A stretch of DNA of 38,876 nucleotides from Spirochaetales bacterium (lineage in GTDB: Bacteria > Spirochaetota > Spirochaetia > DSM-2461): the NCBI GenBank assembly GCA_016936115.1, contig JAFGPQ010000367.1, positions 1-38,876 of the forward strand, read 5' to 3'. Shown here in pieces: positions 1-9,738 of the stretch; within the stretch, counting starts at the first letter, position 1, and each line of letters opens with the position of its first letter. The notes beneath the pieces are model-generated. The model had not been told where the DNA came from. It saw only the letters and a list, made by a program, of their open reading frames with translations, and made no database searches. A program made the position numbers and the translations under genes.

Positions 1-8
1 AGCGAAAA

Positions 9-43
9 GGGGAAAGGGGCGGAATTCCGTATCACCTTTCCCC
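9..43 (-). terminator. Hairpin terminator after the chemoreceptor gene
   Basis: A 9-bp inverted repeat (GGGGAAAGG and CCTTTCCCC) encloses a 17-nt loop that itself contains the small palindrome GGAATTCC. Read on the minus strand it lies 7 nt beyond the chemoreceptor stop codon and is followed by TTTTCGCT, so it fits an intrinsic terminator with a short T run. An outer AGCG/CGCT pair could lengthen the stem. Confidence 0.6.
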
Positions 44-50
44 CCGCTCC

Positions 51-2213
51 TTAATCCACCCGGAACTGATTCAGCTTCTCATCCATTCCGTTAATGTTTT
101 CATTGTTGCTAACACCCATCTCGGCAAGCTCTACAATGGCGCGGGAAATCTCTTTGTTACCCGCCACCAGCTCGCCGATGCCCGCCAGATTCTCCTGTGA
201 TATCCGGTTAACTGCTTCCATCTCGTTAAGCACCAGATCGGATTTCCTGTTTACCTGATTAGCCGAATTCCTGACTTCTTCGGAAGAGGAGACCAGTTCG
301 GTAAGGGACTCTACAATCTGCTTTGAACCTACTGATATCTCATTCATCCCCTGGACAAGTTCCCCGATGGTATCGGAAATCTGCTGGATATTGAAATTGA
401 TGAGCCGGATGGACTCTTCCGAATTTTTGGACCGTCCCCCCGCCTGGGTGATTTTTTCGGCTATGTTATGCACCGAGGCGGTGATGCGGGTGGACTGCTC
501 ATTCGTTGTTTCGGCGAGTTTGCGGATCTCATCGGCCACCACGGCGAACCCCTTGCCCGCATCCCCCGCATGGGCCGCTTCGATAGCCGCGTTCATGGAG
601 AGCAGATTGATCCGGTCCGAAACGTCGTTTATTACATTGACCAGCTCCAGAATGGAGTCCATCGACTCGGCGATATCCACTATCTCCCGGGCCGTCTCGC
701 CCATGGCGTCGCTGCTGCTGTGGGCATGTTCGGCAAGGTCATCAATAACTCCTTTCTTCTCCTCCGAGATGCGGGTCAGATTCTGTATGGAGGCTACCAT
801 CTGGGTTATGGCGGCAGAGGACTGATTGATAAAGGCCGACTCGTTGTCAATGCTGGCGTTCACATGATCGATCTGCTCTTTGATATCCCGCACATTTACC
901 GCCGAATCGGATATCTTGCGGGAGAGCAGATTCACCTGGTCGCTGATGGATTGCGTCGTTGCCGTAATCTCTGTGGAGCTGGAGGATATTTCCGTGGTAT
1001 TCACCGCAAGGCGGTCGCCCATATCCCGATTCGAGAGACTTATGCCCTTCAAATCGCTGATAATGGAGGACAAATCCTCTATAAAAATATTAAAGTACCG
1101 GGCCAGACGGCCCACTTCGTCCTCCTGGGCCTGCTTTCTCATACTCGAGAGAATGATTCTTTTCGTCAGGTCTCCCTCACCCCGGGAGATGTCCTTGAGA
1201 ATCTCTGTCGTCATATGTATCGGGTGGGAGATGCTGCGGGCCAGGAATAGGCTCACCGCTATGATTCCGGGCAGGGCTATGGCCAGTATGAGTATATAGA
1301 GAAAACCGATCCGGTTCAGAGACTGGAACAGCTCTTCTATATTGGGAACGGTGAGTATGATCCACCCATTTTCCATCCTGTTAAATCCGATTCGACTGTT
1401 ATCGCTGAAGAGAATCCCCTCCTTCTGGCTGACATCTCGGAGGATTTTCATATTCTCCTCACTGTTTTCGGGGAAGAGATCTTTCCAGTTCTCACCCAGC
1501 CTGCCGTCGGGATGGACCAGAACGTTCAGATCACTGTTAAGAAGGACATAGTGTCCCTTTTCAAGGAATTTTCCTGCCAGAAGCCGGGAACTCAGCTCCC
1601 CGATATACATATCCGAACCGACTACTCCCACCGTTTTTCCTTCGATGACCACCGATTTCGTATAGGAGATGAGTTTCTCATCGAAACCCTCCCAGTCATA
1701 GGGATCTGTGATGTACTCCCCCCTTTCAAAGGGGGTGGTGAACCAGGCCCAGTTAGGACCTGTTATTTCATCATGGGTATAGAGGTTGTCCGTCACCAGT
1801 TCCAGATTCCCGTTCTGTTTCATATCCCGGTGGGAGAATTCCATAAGTGTGGGAGAGGTATACTGGGGATCCAGCCAGAAGTAGATATTCAGGTAGTGGA
1901 GTCCTTCGATGATAGGAGTGGACAGGATTAGGAGATCCTGGAATCTTTGGTCCAGCCGTTCCGCATCTTTCAGATCATCCAGGGTGATGTGTTCCTGGAT
2001 ATACACTTTGAAGATGTCTATGGCTACCTCCTTGTTGGCGAAGTAGCTCTCGAACTGATGCCGCCACGAAGAGGTGCTTTCATAAATCAGGTTGTCGGTC
2101 AGTTCAATTATCCTACTCCTGGTGAACCGGTAGGATACAAAGGAAAATGTACCGATGATAATCATCATGGGTAAAACGGTTAAAAGAACGATTTTATTGG
2201 CAATTTTTTTCAA
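51..2213 (-). CDS. Methyl-accepting chemotaxis protein with Cache sensor
   Basis: This is a 720-aa transmembrane chemoreceptor. It has a membrane segment near residues 7-29, a periplasmic region of about 270 residues that looks like a double Cache domain (it includes the [12 protein letters not shown] type motif), a second membrane segment near 303-325, a HAMP linker, and a long coiled-coil signalling domain. The hairpin tip near residues 535-570 is well conserved ([32 protein letters not shown]), so it should bind CheW and CheA. No C-terminal CheR-binding pentapeptide is seen. The start is TTG, preceded by AGGAG at 8-nt spacing. The ligand cannot be read from sequence. It is divergent from pstC and shares the 135-bp intergenic region that holds a Pho-box-like array, so a link to phosphate is possible but unproven. 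Confidence 0.93.
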   Translation of the reverse strand: MKKIANKIVLLTVLPMMIIIGTFSFVSYRFTRSRIIELTDNLIYESTSSWRHQFESYFANKEVAIDIFKVYIQEHITLDDLKDAERLDQRFQDLLILSTPIIEGLHYLNIYFWLDPQYTSPTLMEFSHRDMKQNGNLELVTDNLYTHDEITGPNWAWFTTPFERGEYITDPYDWEGFDEKLISYTKSVVIEGKTVGVVGSDMYIGELSSRLLAGKFLEKGHYVLLNSDLNVLVHPDGRLGENWKDLFPENSEENMKILRDVSQKEGILFSDNSRIGFNRMENGWIILTVPNIEELFQSLNRIGFLYILILAIALPGIIAVSLFLARSISHPIHMTTEILKDISRGEGDLTKRIILSSMRKQAQEDEVGRLARYFNIFIEDLSSIISDLKGISLSNRDMGDRLAVNTTEISSSSTEITATTQSISDQVNLLSRKISDSAVNVRDIKEQIDHVNASIDNESAFINQSSAAITQMVASIQNLTRISEEKKGVIDDLAEHAHSSSDAMGETAREIVDIAESMDSILELVNVINDVSDRINLLSMNAAIEAAHAGDAGKGFAVVADEIRKLAETTNEQSTRITASVHNIAEKITQAGGRSKNSEESIRLINFNIQQISDTIGELVQGMNEISVGSKQIVESLTELVSSSEEVRNSANQVNRKSDLVLNEMEAVNRISQENLAGIGELVAGNKEISRAIVELAEMGVSNNENINGMDEKLNQFRVD

Positions 2214-2273
2214 TGCTCTTCTCCTGAGTGAATTTTAAGCTACGGGAATCTAATTTTCAAATGCTCCTGCTTC

Positions 2274-2327
2274 CTAACCGAAATCTAACAATAACCGAAC
2301 AGAATATTAACCGTCGTCTCATATATT
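2274..2327 (+). promoter_or_regulatory. Pho-box-like array of four 11-bp repeats and -10 element
   Basis: CTAAC at 2274, CTAAC at 2285, CGAAC at 2296 and TTAAC at 2307 recur at exactly 11-bp intervals. PhoB/PhoP-class regulators bind direct repeats with this helical-turn period. A TATATT -10 candidate lies at 2322-2327, 15 bp after the start of the last repeat, about where a Pho box replaces the -35 element. A PhoB-like regulator is encoded at the far end of the same gene block. Binding is inferred. Confidence 0.7.
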
Positions 2328-2348
2328 AGGGGCGAAAGGAGTGGACCA

Positions 2349-3227
2349 TTGAATAAAGTTCGATTGATGGGCGAGCGGGTTATGGAGAGATTTCTCATGA
2401 TCTGCGCGCTTATCTCCATCATCAGTGTTCTGTTCATGACAGTGTTTATATTCAAAGAGGGGCTTCCTCTGTTTAAACATGTGGGCGTGGCGGACTTTCT
2501 ATTCGGATCCCAGTGGGATCCCCAGGGCGACAATCCCCTTTTCGGGATTCTTCCCTTTATTGTCGGATCGATCATGGTGACGGCTTTCTCCATGGTCATC
2601 GCCGTTCCCATCGGCCTGGCCGTGGGAATCTTCATGGCCGAATTCGCCAAAGGCCGTATCGCCGATGTTCTCAGGAGCGTTATCGAGTTGCTGGCCGGTA
2701 TTCCCTCGGTCATCTACGGACTTTTCGGCTACATCGCCATTGCTCCCGTAGTCAGATCCCTGACGAGCAGTAATACGGGACTGGGAATCCTGACGGGAGC
2801 CATTGTTCTGGCCATCATGGTACTTCCCACCATTATTAACATCACAGAAGTATCTCTTCGGGCAGTGCCCTCCCACTTGAAGGAAGGTTCCATGGGGGTC
2901 GGCGCTTCCCACTGGCAGACCATTGTGAAAATTTTGGTTCCCGCGGCCAGTTCGGGCATCACGGCGGGAGTCATTCTGGCCATGGGCCGTTCCATCGGGG
3001 AAACCATGGCCGTACTCATGGTAGCGGGGAACAGCCCCACCATGCCCAGGGGACTCCTCTCCAGCGCCCGTACCCTGACCATGAATATCGCCACGGGCAT
3101 CAGCTATGCCTCCGGCGACCACTGGATCAGTCTGTTCACCACCGGTATGGTTCTCTTTGTCTTCATCCTTGTCCTGAATATCGTGGTTCAGGTTTTCCTC
3201 AAAAGATCGATAGAGAAGGACTCCTAA
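2349..3227 (+). CDS. pstC: Phosphate ABC transporter permease PstC
   Basis: This 292-aa inner-membrane protein is one of the two channel subunits of the high-affinity phosphate importer. About six hydrophobic segments are visible, with the family stretch LAGIPSVIYGLFGY and the EAA-type cytoplasmic loop GVGASHWQTIVKILVPAASSG that contacts the ATPase. The length is close to, or slightly shorter than, typical PstC. The start is TTG with AAAGGAG 7 nt upstream. The upstream in-frame region holds stops and no better start. It is first in the pst/pho operon, behind the 11-bp repeat array, and its stop codon overlaps the pstA start (TAATG). The PstC rather than PstA assignment rests on gene order and on the next gene being the better PstA match. 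Confidence 0.93.
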   Translation: MNKVRLMGERVMERFLMICALISIISVLFMTVFIFKEGLPLFKHVGVADFLFGSQWDPQGDNPLFGILPFIVGSIMVTAFSMVIAVPIGLAVGIFMAEFAKGRIADVLRSVIELLAGIPSVIYGLFGYIAIAPVVRSLTSSNTGLGILTGAIVLAIMVLPTIINITEVSLRAVPSHLKEGSMGVGASHWQTIVKILVPAASSGITAGVILAMGRSIGETMAVLMVAGNSPTMPRGLLSSARTLTMNIATGISYASGDHWISLFTTGMVLFVFILVLNIVVQVFLKRSIEKDS

Positions 3228-4849
3228 TGGAAATTTCAGCGAATACGAAGAAGATACATAGAAACGAGAATATCGCCCGGGGAGTGATATGGGGCTTTGC
3301 GGGGCTGACCATACTTATCCTCGCCTGGATTCTGGGTTTCATCCTGTACCGGGGGTTCTACTCAAACAACGTGGTGGGCTATAAATATACCGATATGTCC
3401 AGCGATGTGCTGACCCTGAATGACGGCTCCGAGGTTATCTTTATTGCCAATAAGGGAATACGGGTGAAGGATCTGACCGCGGACAGTATGCAGGAGCTCT
3501 ACACCCATGTCATACGGGAATTGAACAAATGGTCCGACTACACGGAACAGTCCGTTCTGTGCCAACCCATTGCCTATAAGGACGAATCCCCCTTCAACAG
3601 CTCGGTTAAGGCGTTTCTTCTGGGTAAGGAGGGACTGGACAACTGGAAGAGCTACACCACCTACGCGGTGGATTCCCGGCAGATGATCGAGAAGGTGGCC
3701 GAAACGAAGGGGGCTCTGGGATATATCCCCGCAGGCGACAGGAATCTGCTCACCAAAGACGTGGTGCCCATCCCCCTCCGATCGATTCAGGTTGCCATGA
3801 ACAGCGAAGCCCTGGCGATAAAAGACAACAGAAGCTTTCAGGAATTTACCGAGGATACCCTTAAGGCAATCTTCGCCGGTAAAGTCGTTTCCATGACCTC
3901 TATAGGTGGCATCGGTATCGCGCCGCTCCCGGCTATCGCCCCCAATGTGAACCGGTCGCTGACCGACAACTGGTTCGGCCCGGAATTCATACCGAAGCAG
4001 TTTGATACGATGGAGGGGTTCTATGACTACATGTCCCGGAATCCCGGCGCCGTTGGGCTTGTGGACTATACAGGCTATATCCCCTCCGACAGCTATGAGA
4101 CGGTTACCGTCCAGAGACGGGAACGGGGCATGAATCTGGACCTCTGGTTCCTGATTGAGAAACCCGCCGAAGGTAACGCGGGGGGCATCTCCTACTTTAT
4201 CATCAACACTCTTTTCATGATTCTTATGACTCTGCTCTTTTCGGCCCCCATCGGAATTCTGGCGGCGGTCTATCTGGTGGAGTATGCCAAACAGGGGCCC
4301 CTGGTCACGGTTCTGCGCATGGGGACGGAAACCCTGGCGGGGATTCCCTCCATCGTGTTCGGTCTCTTCGGACGGATCTTCTTCGTGAATATTCTGGGCA
4401 TGGGCATCGGCTTCATATCCAGTACCCTCACGGTTACCCTGATGATTCTGCCCACCCTGGTCAGAACCTCCGAAGAGGCCCTGAAAGCGGTCCCCCCCAT
4501 TCTGCGGGAAGGGAGCATGGGCCTGGGCGCCACCAAATGGCAGACCATCTTCCGGGTCGTTCTGCCCGCCGCCAGCCAGGGTATCCTGACCGGTGTCATC
4601 CTGGCCGTGGGACGGGTGGCCGGCGAAACGGCGGTCCTGCTCTATACCCTGGGATCGAGCTACGATCTGGTCAGGAACCTGCACTCACCGGCACGGGTGC
4701 TTTCCCTGCACCTGTACCTGCTCTTTTCCGAGGCGGTATCCTTCGACAGGGCCTTCGCCACCGGTACGGTGCTGGTTATCATCGTACTCATCACAAACCT
4801 GCTGACCCGCCGGCTCATCAGGAAAAACAAACAGATGGCCGGGCGTTAA
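3227..4849 (+). CDS. pstA: PstA permease with large substrate-binding-like periplasmic insertion
   Basis: This 540-aa permease is nearly twice the usual PstA length. Residues near 20-43 form a first membrane segment. About 270 extracytoplasmic residues follow, and then a normal permease core from about residue 322 with [15 protein letters not shown] and the ATPase-contact loop [19 protein letters not shown]. The insertion resembles PstS-type binding protein. One segment reads like the ligand-lobe pattern ([15 protein letters not shown] ... [14 protein letters not shown] ... [10 protein letters not shown]). A second similar segment follows ([16 protein letters not shown] ... [20 protein letters not shown]), so the insertion may be a duplicated unit. 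No separate pstS is in the window. Long PstA proteins are known in other bacteria, so the length alone is not new. The start ATG overlaps the pstC stop. Confidence 0.92.
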   Translation: MEISANTKKIHRNENIARGVIWGFAGLTILILAWILGFILYRGFYSNNVVGYKYTDMSSDVLTLNDGSEVIFIANKGIRVKDLTADSMQELYTHVIRELNKWSDYTEQSVLCQPIAYKDESPFNSSVKAFLLGKEGLDNWKSYTTYAVDSRQMIEKVAETKGALGYIPAGDRNLLTKDVVPIPLRSIQVAMNSEALAIKDNRSFQEFTEDTLKAIFAGKVVSMTSIGGIGIAPLPAIAPNVNRSLTDNWFGPEFIPKQFDTMEGFYDYMSRNPGAVGLVDYTGYIPSDSYETVTVQRRERGMNLDLWFLIEKPAEGNAGGISYFIINTLFMILMTLLFSAPIGILAAVYLVEYAKQGPLVTVLRMGTETLAGIPSIVFGLFGRIFFVNILGMGIGFISSTLTVTLMILPTLVRTSEEALKAVPPILREGSMGLGATKWQTIFRVVLPAASQGILTGVILAVGRVAGETAVLLYTLGSSYDLVRNLHSPARVLSLHLYLLFSEAVSFDRAFATGTVLVIIVLITNLLTRRLIRKNKQMAGR

Positions 4850-4881
4850 GCCCCCCCTACGGCGAGCAAAGGAGAAAAACC

Positions 4882-5637
4882 ATGGCTACCATGATAGAAG
4901 TTAGAAAACTGGATCTCCATTACGGAGATTTCAAAGCCCTGCACGGCATAGATATGGAGATCGAAGAGAACGAGGTCACCGCCCTCATCGGACCTTCGGG
5001 ATGTGGGAAATCCACCTTCATCCGCACGATCAACCGGATGAACGATCTTATCGACAGCGTCCGGATCGACGGGGAGATCTACTATGGGGGAGAGAACATT
5101 TACGATGACCGCTACGATGTGATCGAGCTGAGGAAGAGGATCGGGATGGTTTTTCAGAAACCCAATCCCTTTCCCATGTCCATTTACGACAATATCGCCT
5201 ACGGACCCCGCATCCACGGCAAAAAAAACAAGGCCGAGCTGGATATACTGGTCGAAAAGAGTCTGCACCATGCCGCCCTGTGGGATGAGGTAAAGGACCG
5301 GATCCATTCCCCCGCCATGGGACTCTCCGGCGGTCAGCAACAGAGACTCTGCCTGGCCCGGACCCTGGCCGTAGAACCGGATGTGGTGCTCATGGACGAG
5401 CCTACCAGCGCCCTGGACCCGGTCTCCACGGCGAAAATCGAAGATCTGGTTCACGAACTGAAAAAGGATTATACTATTGTCATCGTGACCCACAATATGC
5501 AGCAGGCCGGTCGGATTTCCGATAGGACCGCCTTCTTTCTGAACGGATACATTGAGGAGTTCGGCACCACGGACCAGATCTTCTTCAATCCGGTCAGCTC
5601 CAAGACGGAAGCCTATATTTCAGGAAAGTTCGGCTGA
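4882..5637 (+). CDS. pstB: Phosphate ABC transporter ATP-binding protein PstB
   Basis: This 251-aa ATPase drives phosphate import through PstC/PstA. Visible motifs are Walker [10 protein letters not shown], the Q-loop region [20 protein letters not shown] that is typical of PstB, the signature LSGGQQQRL, Walker [13 protein letters not shown], and the switch histidine in IVTHNMQQA. The ORF track extends it upstream to 4537, but that part is pstA read in another frame. The true start is the ATG at 4882, with AAAGGAG just upstream. It sits 32 nt after pstA in the same operon. The length matches the family. Confidence 0.96.
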   Translation: MATMIEVRKLDLHYGDFKALHGIDMEIEENEVTALIGPSGCGKSTFIRTINRMNDLIDSVRIDGEIYYGGENIYDDRYDVIELRKRIGMVFQKPNPFPMSIYDNIAYGPRIHGKKNKAELDILVEKSLHHAALWDEVKDRIHSPAMGLSGGQQQRLCLARTLAVEPDVVLMDEPTSALDPVSTAKIEDLVHELKKDYTIVIVTHNMQQAGRISDRTAFFLNGYIEEFGTTDQIFFNPVSSKTEAYISGKFG

Positions 5638-5716
5638 TCCCCCTTTTTCGGATAGGGGAAATCGGGATTCTTAACTATATCATCAGCCCAGGCTGTTGGA
5701 AAAAGGGAGATAAAAC

Positions 5717-6370
5717 GTGAGTTTACGACATCATTTTGACGATGAAATAGGTGCATTGAATAAGGAAATTCTTAAAATGGGCCTTCTTGTGGAAGAAGCG
5801 GTCCGTCAGGGAATGGAGTGTTTCAAGGATCAGGACAGGGATATGGCCCAGACCGTGATAAGCGGGGATGACGCCATTAACAGCATGGAGGATGAGCTCT
5901 GCGATCAGTGCGCCCTCCTTCTCGCCCGGGAACAACCCGTCGCTTCCGACTTAAGGCACATTCTTGCGGCAATCAAGATCATCACCCAGCTGGAGCGGAT
6001 CGGCGACCACGGGGTCCATCTGGCGAAAAAAGCCCTGATTCTGGCGGATCAGACCTATATCAAGCCGATTGTAGATCTTCCCCGCATGGAGGAAATCGGC
6101 CGGACCATGCTGGTGGATGCGCTCAACGCCTACGTGGAACGGGATTCGGAAGCCGCCGAAGAGATAGCTTCCCGGGACAAACAGATAGACGATCTTCACA
6201 CCCAGGTGGTGAGGGAAGTGCTTACCTACATCATGTCCGACACCAGCAAGATCAGCCAGGGAGTGGAACTCCTCTACGTGGCCCGCTATCTGGAACGGTT
6301 CGGCGATCATGTGAAAAATATCTGCGAATGGGTCATCTTCTCCGAAAGAGGGGAACACGCCGACTTCTAG
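5717..6370 (+). CDS. phoU: Phosphate signalling regulator PhoU
   Basis: This 217-aa, all-helical cytoplasmic protein has the two PhoU repeats, including the metal-binding-type motifs LRHILAAIKIITQLERIGDHG and a second LLYVARYLERFGDHVKNI. PhoU couples the Pst transporter to the PhoR kinase and damps both phosphate uptake and the Pho response. The start is GTG with GGGAG 7 nt upstream. The 79-nt gap after pstB contains two small dyads (CCCC/GGGG and CAGCC/GGCTG) that might tune read-through, but neither has a T tract. The position between pstB and the phoBR-like pair is the classic one. Confidence 0.95.
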   Translation: MSLRHHFDDEIGALNKEILKMGLLVEEAVRQGMECFKDQDRDMAQTVISGDDAINSMEDELCDQCALLLAREQPVASDLRHILAAIKIITQLERIGDHGVHLAKKALILADQTYIKPIVDLPRMEEIGRTMLVDALNAYVERDSEAAEEIASRDKQIDDLHTQVVREVLTYIMSDTSKISQGVELLYVARYLERFGDHVKNICEWVIFSERGEHADF

Positions 6371-6379
6371 GGGGGCCGA

Positions 6380-7087
6380 GTGGAACAGCCGGAAAAGAAA
6401 GAAAAACTGCTGGTCGTCGAGGACGACGGAGACATCAGGGAACTGATCTCCTTTAATCTGGAGATGTGCGGCTATGACGTTATCCGCGCTTCAGACGGAC
6501 AGGAGGGCTGGGAGAAAGCCCGGACCGAGATGCCCGATCTGGTGGTGCTTGATCTCATGCTGCCCGGGCTGGACGGCTTTGAGGTCTGCAAAAGGCTTAA
6601 GAGCGAGAAAGCGACCCAGGCCATGCCCATAATCATGCTCACCGCCCGCTCCGAAGAGGAGAGCATGGTCAAGGGGCTGGAACTGGGAGCGGACGACTAC
6701 GTGACCAAGCCCTTCAGTCCCCGTGTCCTGGTAGCCCGGGTTAAAGCCGTTCTGAGGCGCAAGGGGGTCCTGAAGGAAACCACCAGCCACCGGATTGTCT
6801 CCCTTCACGGGATAACCATCGATCCGGCCCGCCATGAGGTGCGGGTGGACGGCAAACAGGTGGTCCTTTCGGCCACCGAATTCAGCATTCTCTTTTTTCT
6901 GGCGGAGAACCCGGGCTGGGTCTTCTCCCGCAGCCAGATCATTGATGCGGTTAAGGGCGAGGACTATCCCGTTACCAGCCGCTCTGTGGACGTGCAGATC
7001 CTGGGAATCCGAAAGAAGCTCGGGGAGAAGGGAAACTGCATCGAAACTGTCCGCGGCGTGGGTTACCGCATGGAAAGCACCGAATGA
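6380..7087 (+). CDS. phoB: PhoB-family response regulator
   Basis: This 235-aa OmpR/PhoB-type regulator has an N-terminal receiver (acidic pocket VVEDD, phospho-acceptor Asp58 in VVLDLMLPGLDG, Lys in DDYVTKPFSP) and a C-terminal winged-helix DNA-binding domain that ends RSVDVQILGIRKKLGE ... VRGVGYRM. It starts with GTG 10 nt after phoU, and its stop overlaps the kinase start by 4 nt (ATGA), which implies translational coupling. It is the obvious candidate to bind the 11-bp repeat array upstream of pstC. The phosphate role is inferred from context. The sequence alone only proves the OmpR/PhoB class. Confidence 0.93.
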   Translation: MEQPEKKEKLLVVEDDGDIRELISFNLEMCGYDVIRASDGQEGWEKARTEMPDLVVLDLMLPGLDGFEVCKRLKSEKATQAMPIIMLTARSEEESMVKGLELGADDYVTKPFSPRVLVARVKAVLRRKGVLKETTSHRIVSLHGITIDPARHEVRVDGKQVVLSATEFSILFFLAENPGWVFSRSQIIDAVKGEDYPVTSRSVDVQILGIRKKLGEKGNCIETVRGVGYRMESTE

Positions 7088-8826
7088 AAAGTTTCTTTTC
7101 CCGCTACTTCACCAGCCATCTCCTTATCCTGCTTTTCTCTCTTTTTATTGTAGGGTTTTTCAGCATCATATCCATGAACCAGTTCCTCTACAGCGATAAT
7201 CTGGACCGTCAGATTGTCTATACGGAGATTCTGGCGGAGATGTTCTCCCGGGCCGGCCAGTCTCCCGGTTCCGAGCAGGCCTATCTTGATACGCTGGAGG
7301 TGAATCCCCAGATCCGTATCACCATCATCGACAGGGACGGTACCGTTCTGGGGGATACGGAGGCGGATATCACCCTCATGGATAACCACAGCAACCGTCC
7401 CGAGGTGATCCAGGCCCTTTCGTCGGGACGGGGCACCTCCAAACGAATCAGCAAGACCCTGCGGGAATCCCTCCTCTATACGGCCCTCTACCGGGAAGAG
7501 GAAGGTCTCGTCTTCCGGGTCTCCATGGTGGTGGGCAATATTGACCGCATGGTCACCCAGCTCACTCTGCGGGTAAGCCTCATCACCTTTCTCGTTCTGC
7601 TCGTGGCGCTTCTAATCAGTTTCCGGCAGACCAACTCCATCAACCGCATGCTCAAATCCATCGTGGCCGTGGTTACCGACTACGCGGGGGGAGACTTTCA
7701 TCAAAATCTTTACCTGGGCGGGTTCCGGGAGGCAGTGGAAGTGGGGGACGCGGTCAATTCCATGGGGCGTCAGCTCAAAGAGAAGATTGAAACGGTTACT
7801 ATTCAGAGAAACAAAAGCGAAGCCATGCTGGACAATATGGTGGAGCCGGTTATCTATCTGGACAGCAATCTCGTTATAAACGACATCAACCGGGCCGCTC
7901 TGAGGATGACCGGCTGCTCCTTCATTCAGTGTCTGGGGAAGAATCTTCTGCAGATTATACGGGACATTCACCTATGCCGCCTGGCCGAGGAGTGCCTGAA
8001 GGACAATGTGCCCCTTTCTGAGATCATTACCCTGGGACCGCGCCATTTCATGGTGCAGGGTACCACCATCAACTCCTCCGACGGCTCTGATCGGGGACTC
8101 CTTCTGGTCATGAACGACGTTACGGAGATCAAGCAGATGGAGCTGATGCGGAAGGACTTCGTGGCCAACGTGTCCCACGAGCTTCGGACCCCCATTACGT
8201 CGATTATCGGATTTGTGGAAACCCTGCGCATGATACCCGGCGCCCGCAGCGAACAGCATGACAAGTTCCTTGAAATAATTCACAACCAGTCCCAGCGTCT
8301 GGGTGAGATCATCAACGATCTGCTTTCCCTGGCTTCCCTGGAGGATTCCCACGCCCTGGTGAAGGAAACCGTCCTGCTGGAAGATATTGTGGGCGAGGCC
8401 GAAGCGGTTTGCCATATGAAGGCGGAATCGCGCCAGGTTGAGTTCGTACACGAGTTCGATCCGGATACGGTTCTGTGCTGCCATAAGAATCTTACCGCCC
8501 AGGCCCTGGTGAATTACCTGGACAACGCGGTGAAGTACGGCCCTCCCGGGGAAAAGGTCACCGTCAGGGCGGTACGGGAGGGAAATATGACGGTCATCTC
8601 CGTCATCGACAGGGGAAGCGGGATTCCCGAGGATCAGCAGGAAAGGCTCTTCGAACGGTTTTACCGGGTGGACAAAGCCCGCAGCCGGGAGATCGGCGGG
8701 ACCGGTCTGGGACTCTCCATCGTCAAGCATATTGCTCTCAAACACGGGGGCAAGGCGGGAGTGGACAGCAGCCCCGGAAAGGGGTCCCGTTTCTACATCA
8801 GTTTCATGGATTGCCCGGAAAAATAA
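7084..8826 (+). CDS. phoR: PhoR-like sensor histidine kinase
   Basis: This 580-aa kinase has a TM helix near residues 10-30 and an extracytoplasmic segment of about 130 residues. A second TM follows near 165-183, then a HAMP-like linker and a PAS domain (residues about 245-350). It ends with HisKA (phospho-acceptor His365 in FVANVSHELRTPITS) and a HATPase domain (N box YLDNAVKYGP, G boxes DRGSGIP and GGTGLGLSIVKH). The length and order match the Bacillus-type PhoR with an extracytoplasmic domain, not the short E. coli form. It is coupled to phoB by an ATGA overlap and ends the pst/pho block. The extracytoplasmic domain ligand is unknown. PhoR signalling normally goes through PstB/PhoU, which are encoded upstream. 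Confidence 0.93.
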   Translation: MKSFFSRYFTSHLLILLFSLFIVGFFSIISMNQFLYSDNLDRQIVYTEILAEMFSRAGQSPGSEQAYLDTLEVNPQIRITIIDRDGTVLGDTEADITLMDNHSNRPEVIQALSSGRGTSKRISKTLRESLLYTALYREEEGLVFRVSMVVGNIDRMVTQLTLRVSLITFLVLLVALLISFRQTNSINRMLKSIVAVVTDYAGGDFHQNLYLGGFREAVEVGDAVNSMGRQLKEKIETVTIQRNKSEAMLDNMVEPVIYLDSNLVINDINRAALRMTGCSFIQCLGKNLLQIIRDIHLCRLAEECLKDNVPLSEIITLGPRHFMVQGTTINSSDGSDRGLLLVMNDVTEIKQMELMRKDFVANVSHELRTPITSIIGFVETLRMIPGARSEQHDKFLEIIHNQSQRLGEIINDLLSLASLEDSHALVKETVLLEDIVGEAEAVCHMKAESRQVEFVHEFDPDTVLCCHKNLTAQALVNYLDNAVKYGPPGEKVTVRAVREGNMTVISVIDRGSGIPEDQQERLFERFYRVDKARSREIGGTGLGLSIVKHIALKHGGKAGVDSSPGKGSRFYISFMDCPEK

Positions 8827-8834
8827 AAAGAAAC

Positions 8835-8863
8835 TTGTATTTGGGATCTTTGTCTCTTAAAAT
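8835..8863 (+). promoter_or_regulatory. cheR promoter, probably giving a leaderless mRNA
   Basis: TTGTAT and TAAAAT are separated by 17 bp, a good sigma-70-type match. The -10 hexamer ends 6 nt before the cheR ATG, so transcription would start at or next to the A of the start codon. No Shine-Dalgarno sequence is present in TCCCGT between them. Confidence 0.65.
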
Positions 8864-8869
8864 TCCCGT

Positions 8870-9703
8870 ATGGAACAGTCCAGTGTTGCGAGATTAGAAG
8901 AACGGGAATTCAGGAAACTGAGTCAATTCATTGAAAGGGAAGTGGGTATCAAGATGCCCCCTGCCAAGAAAATACTCCTGGAATCCCGGCTGCAGAAGCG
9001 ATTGAGAATTCACAGCCACAGGGATTTCAGGGAGTACTGCGATTTTCTGTTCGAGCAGAATGACCGGCAGGAACTGGTGGAGATGATAGACGCCATCACC
9101 ACGAACAAAACCGATTTCATGAGAGAGCCGGCCCATTTCGACTTTCTCGTCGAGAAGGCTCTGCCCGATGTGGTGCGCGGCAAGGGGCATATCAATCTCT
9201 GGTCCGCCGCCTGTTCCACAGGGCAGGAACCCTATAACTTGGCCATGTTCATGGAGGAATTCCGCGAAAGGGCTTCCTCCTGCGTGGAATACTCCATCCG
9301 GGCCACGGACATAAGCAAAAGCTGCCTGCAGAAGGGGCGGAACGCTCTCTACTCCCTTAAGGATATAGAGGACGTGAACCTGGAATTCAAGAAAAAGTAT
9401 TTTCTCAAGAGCCGTGATCCCAAGAGCGATCAGGTTAAAATCAAATCCCATATCCGCTCGCGGGTGAATTTCCAGTCCATAAACCTCATGAAGGATGATT
9501 ATGGACTGAAGGAGACCTACGACATCGTCTTCTGCCGGAACGTGCTTATCTATTTCGACAGGAAGAACCAGCACGAAGTGATCGGTCGGATTTCCTCCCA
9601 TATGAACCTGGGGGCTTACCTGTTTCTCGGACATTCGGAAAGCATGGCCGGTATGAACAGCGGTTTAACCAGCGTGGCCTCATCCATATATAAAAAAACA
9701 TAG
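8870..9703 (+). CDS. cheR: Chemoreceptor glutamate methyltransferase CheR
   Basis: This 277-aa SAM-dependent enzyme methylates glutamates on chemoreceptors during adaptation. It has the N-terminal helical CheR domain followed by the methyltransferase domain. Visible family motifs are AITTNKTDFMREPAHF, the SAM-binding LWSAACSTGQEPYNLAM, IRATDIS, and YDIVFCRNVLIYFD. The length is normal. It starts the chemotaxis block 43 nt after phoR, with its own promoter and no Shine-Dalgarno sequence. The downstream gap to cheW (98 nt) carries another promoter, so cheR may be transcribed separately. Confidence 0.95.
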   Translation: MEQSSVARLEEREFRKLSQFIEREVGIKMPPAKKILLESRLQKRLRIHSHRDFREYCDFLFEQNDRQELVEMIDAITTNKTDFMREPAHFDFLVEKALPDVVRGKGHINLWSAACSTGQEPYNLAMFMEEFRERASSCVEYSIRATDISKSCLQKGRNALYSLKDIEDVNLEFKKKYFLKSRDPKSDQVKIKSHIRSRVNFQSINLMKDDYGLKETYDIVFCRNVLIYFDRKNQHEVIGRISSHMNLGAYLFLGHSESMAGMNSGLTSVASSIYKKT

Positions 9704-9738
9704 AAAAAAGACGGATTATTAAAAAAAGGACTAAAAGC

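Noticed and set aside
3362-4684. 440-aa minus-strand ORF opposite pstA
   Set aside because: It is antisense to a clear pstA, its composition is rich in Gly, His and Gln with no family motif, and it has no promoter or ribosome site of its own.
5638-5716. Terminator between pstB and phoU
   Set aside because: The dyads CCCC/GGGG and CAGCC/GGCTG are short and lack T tracts, and the genes belong to one block.
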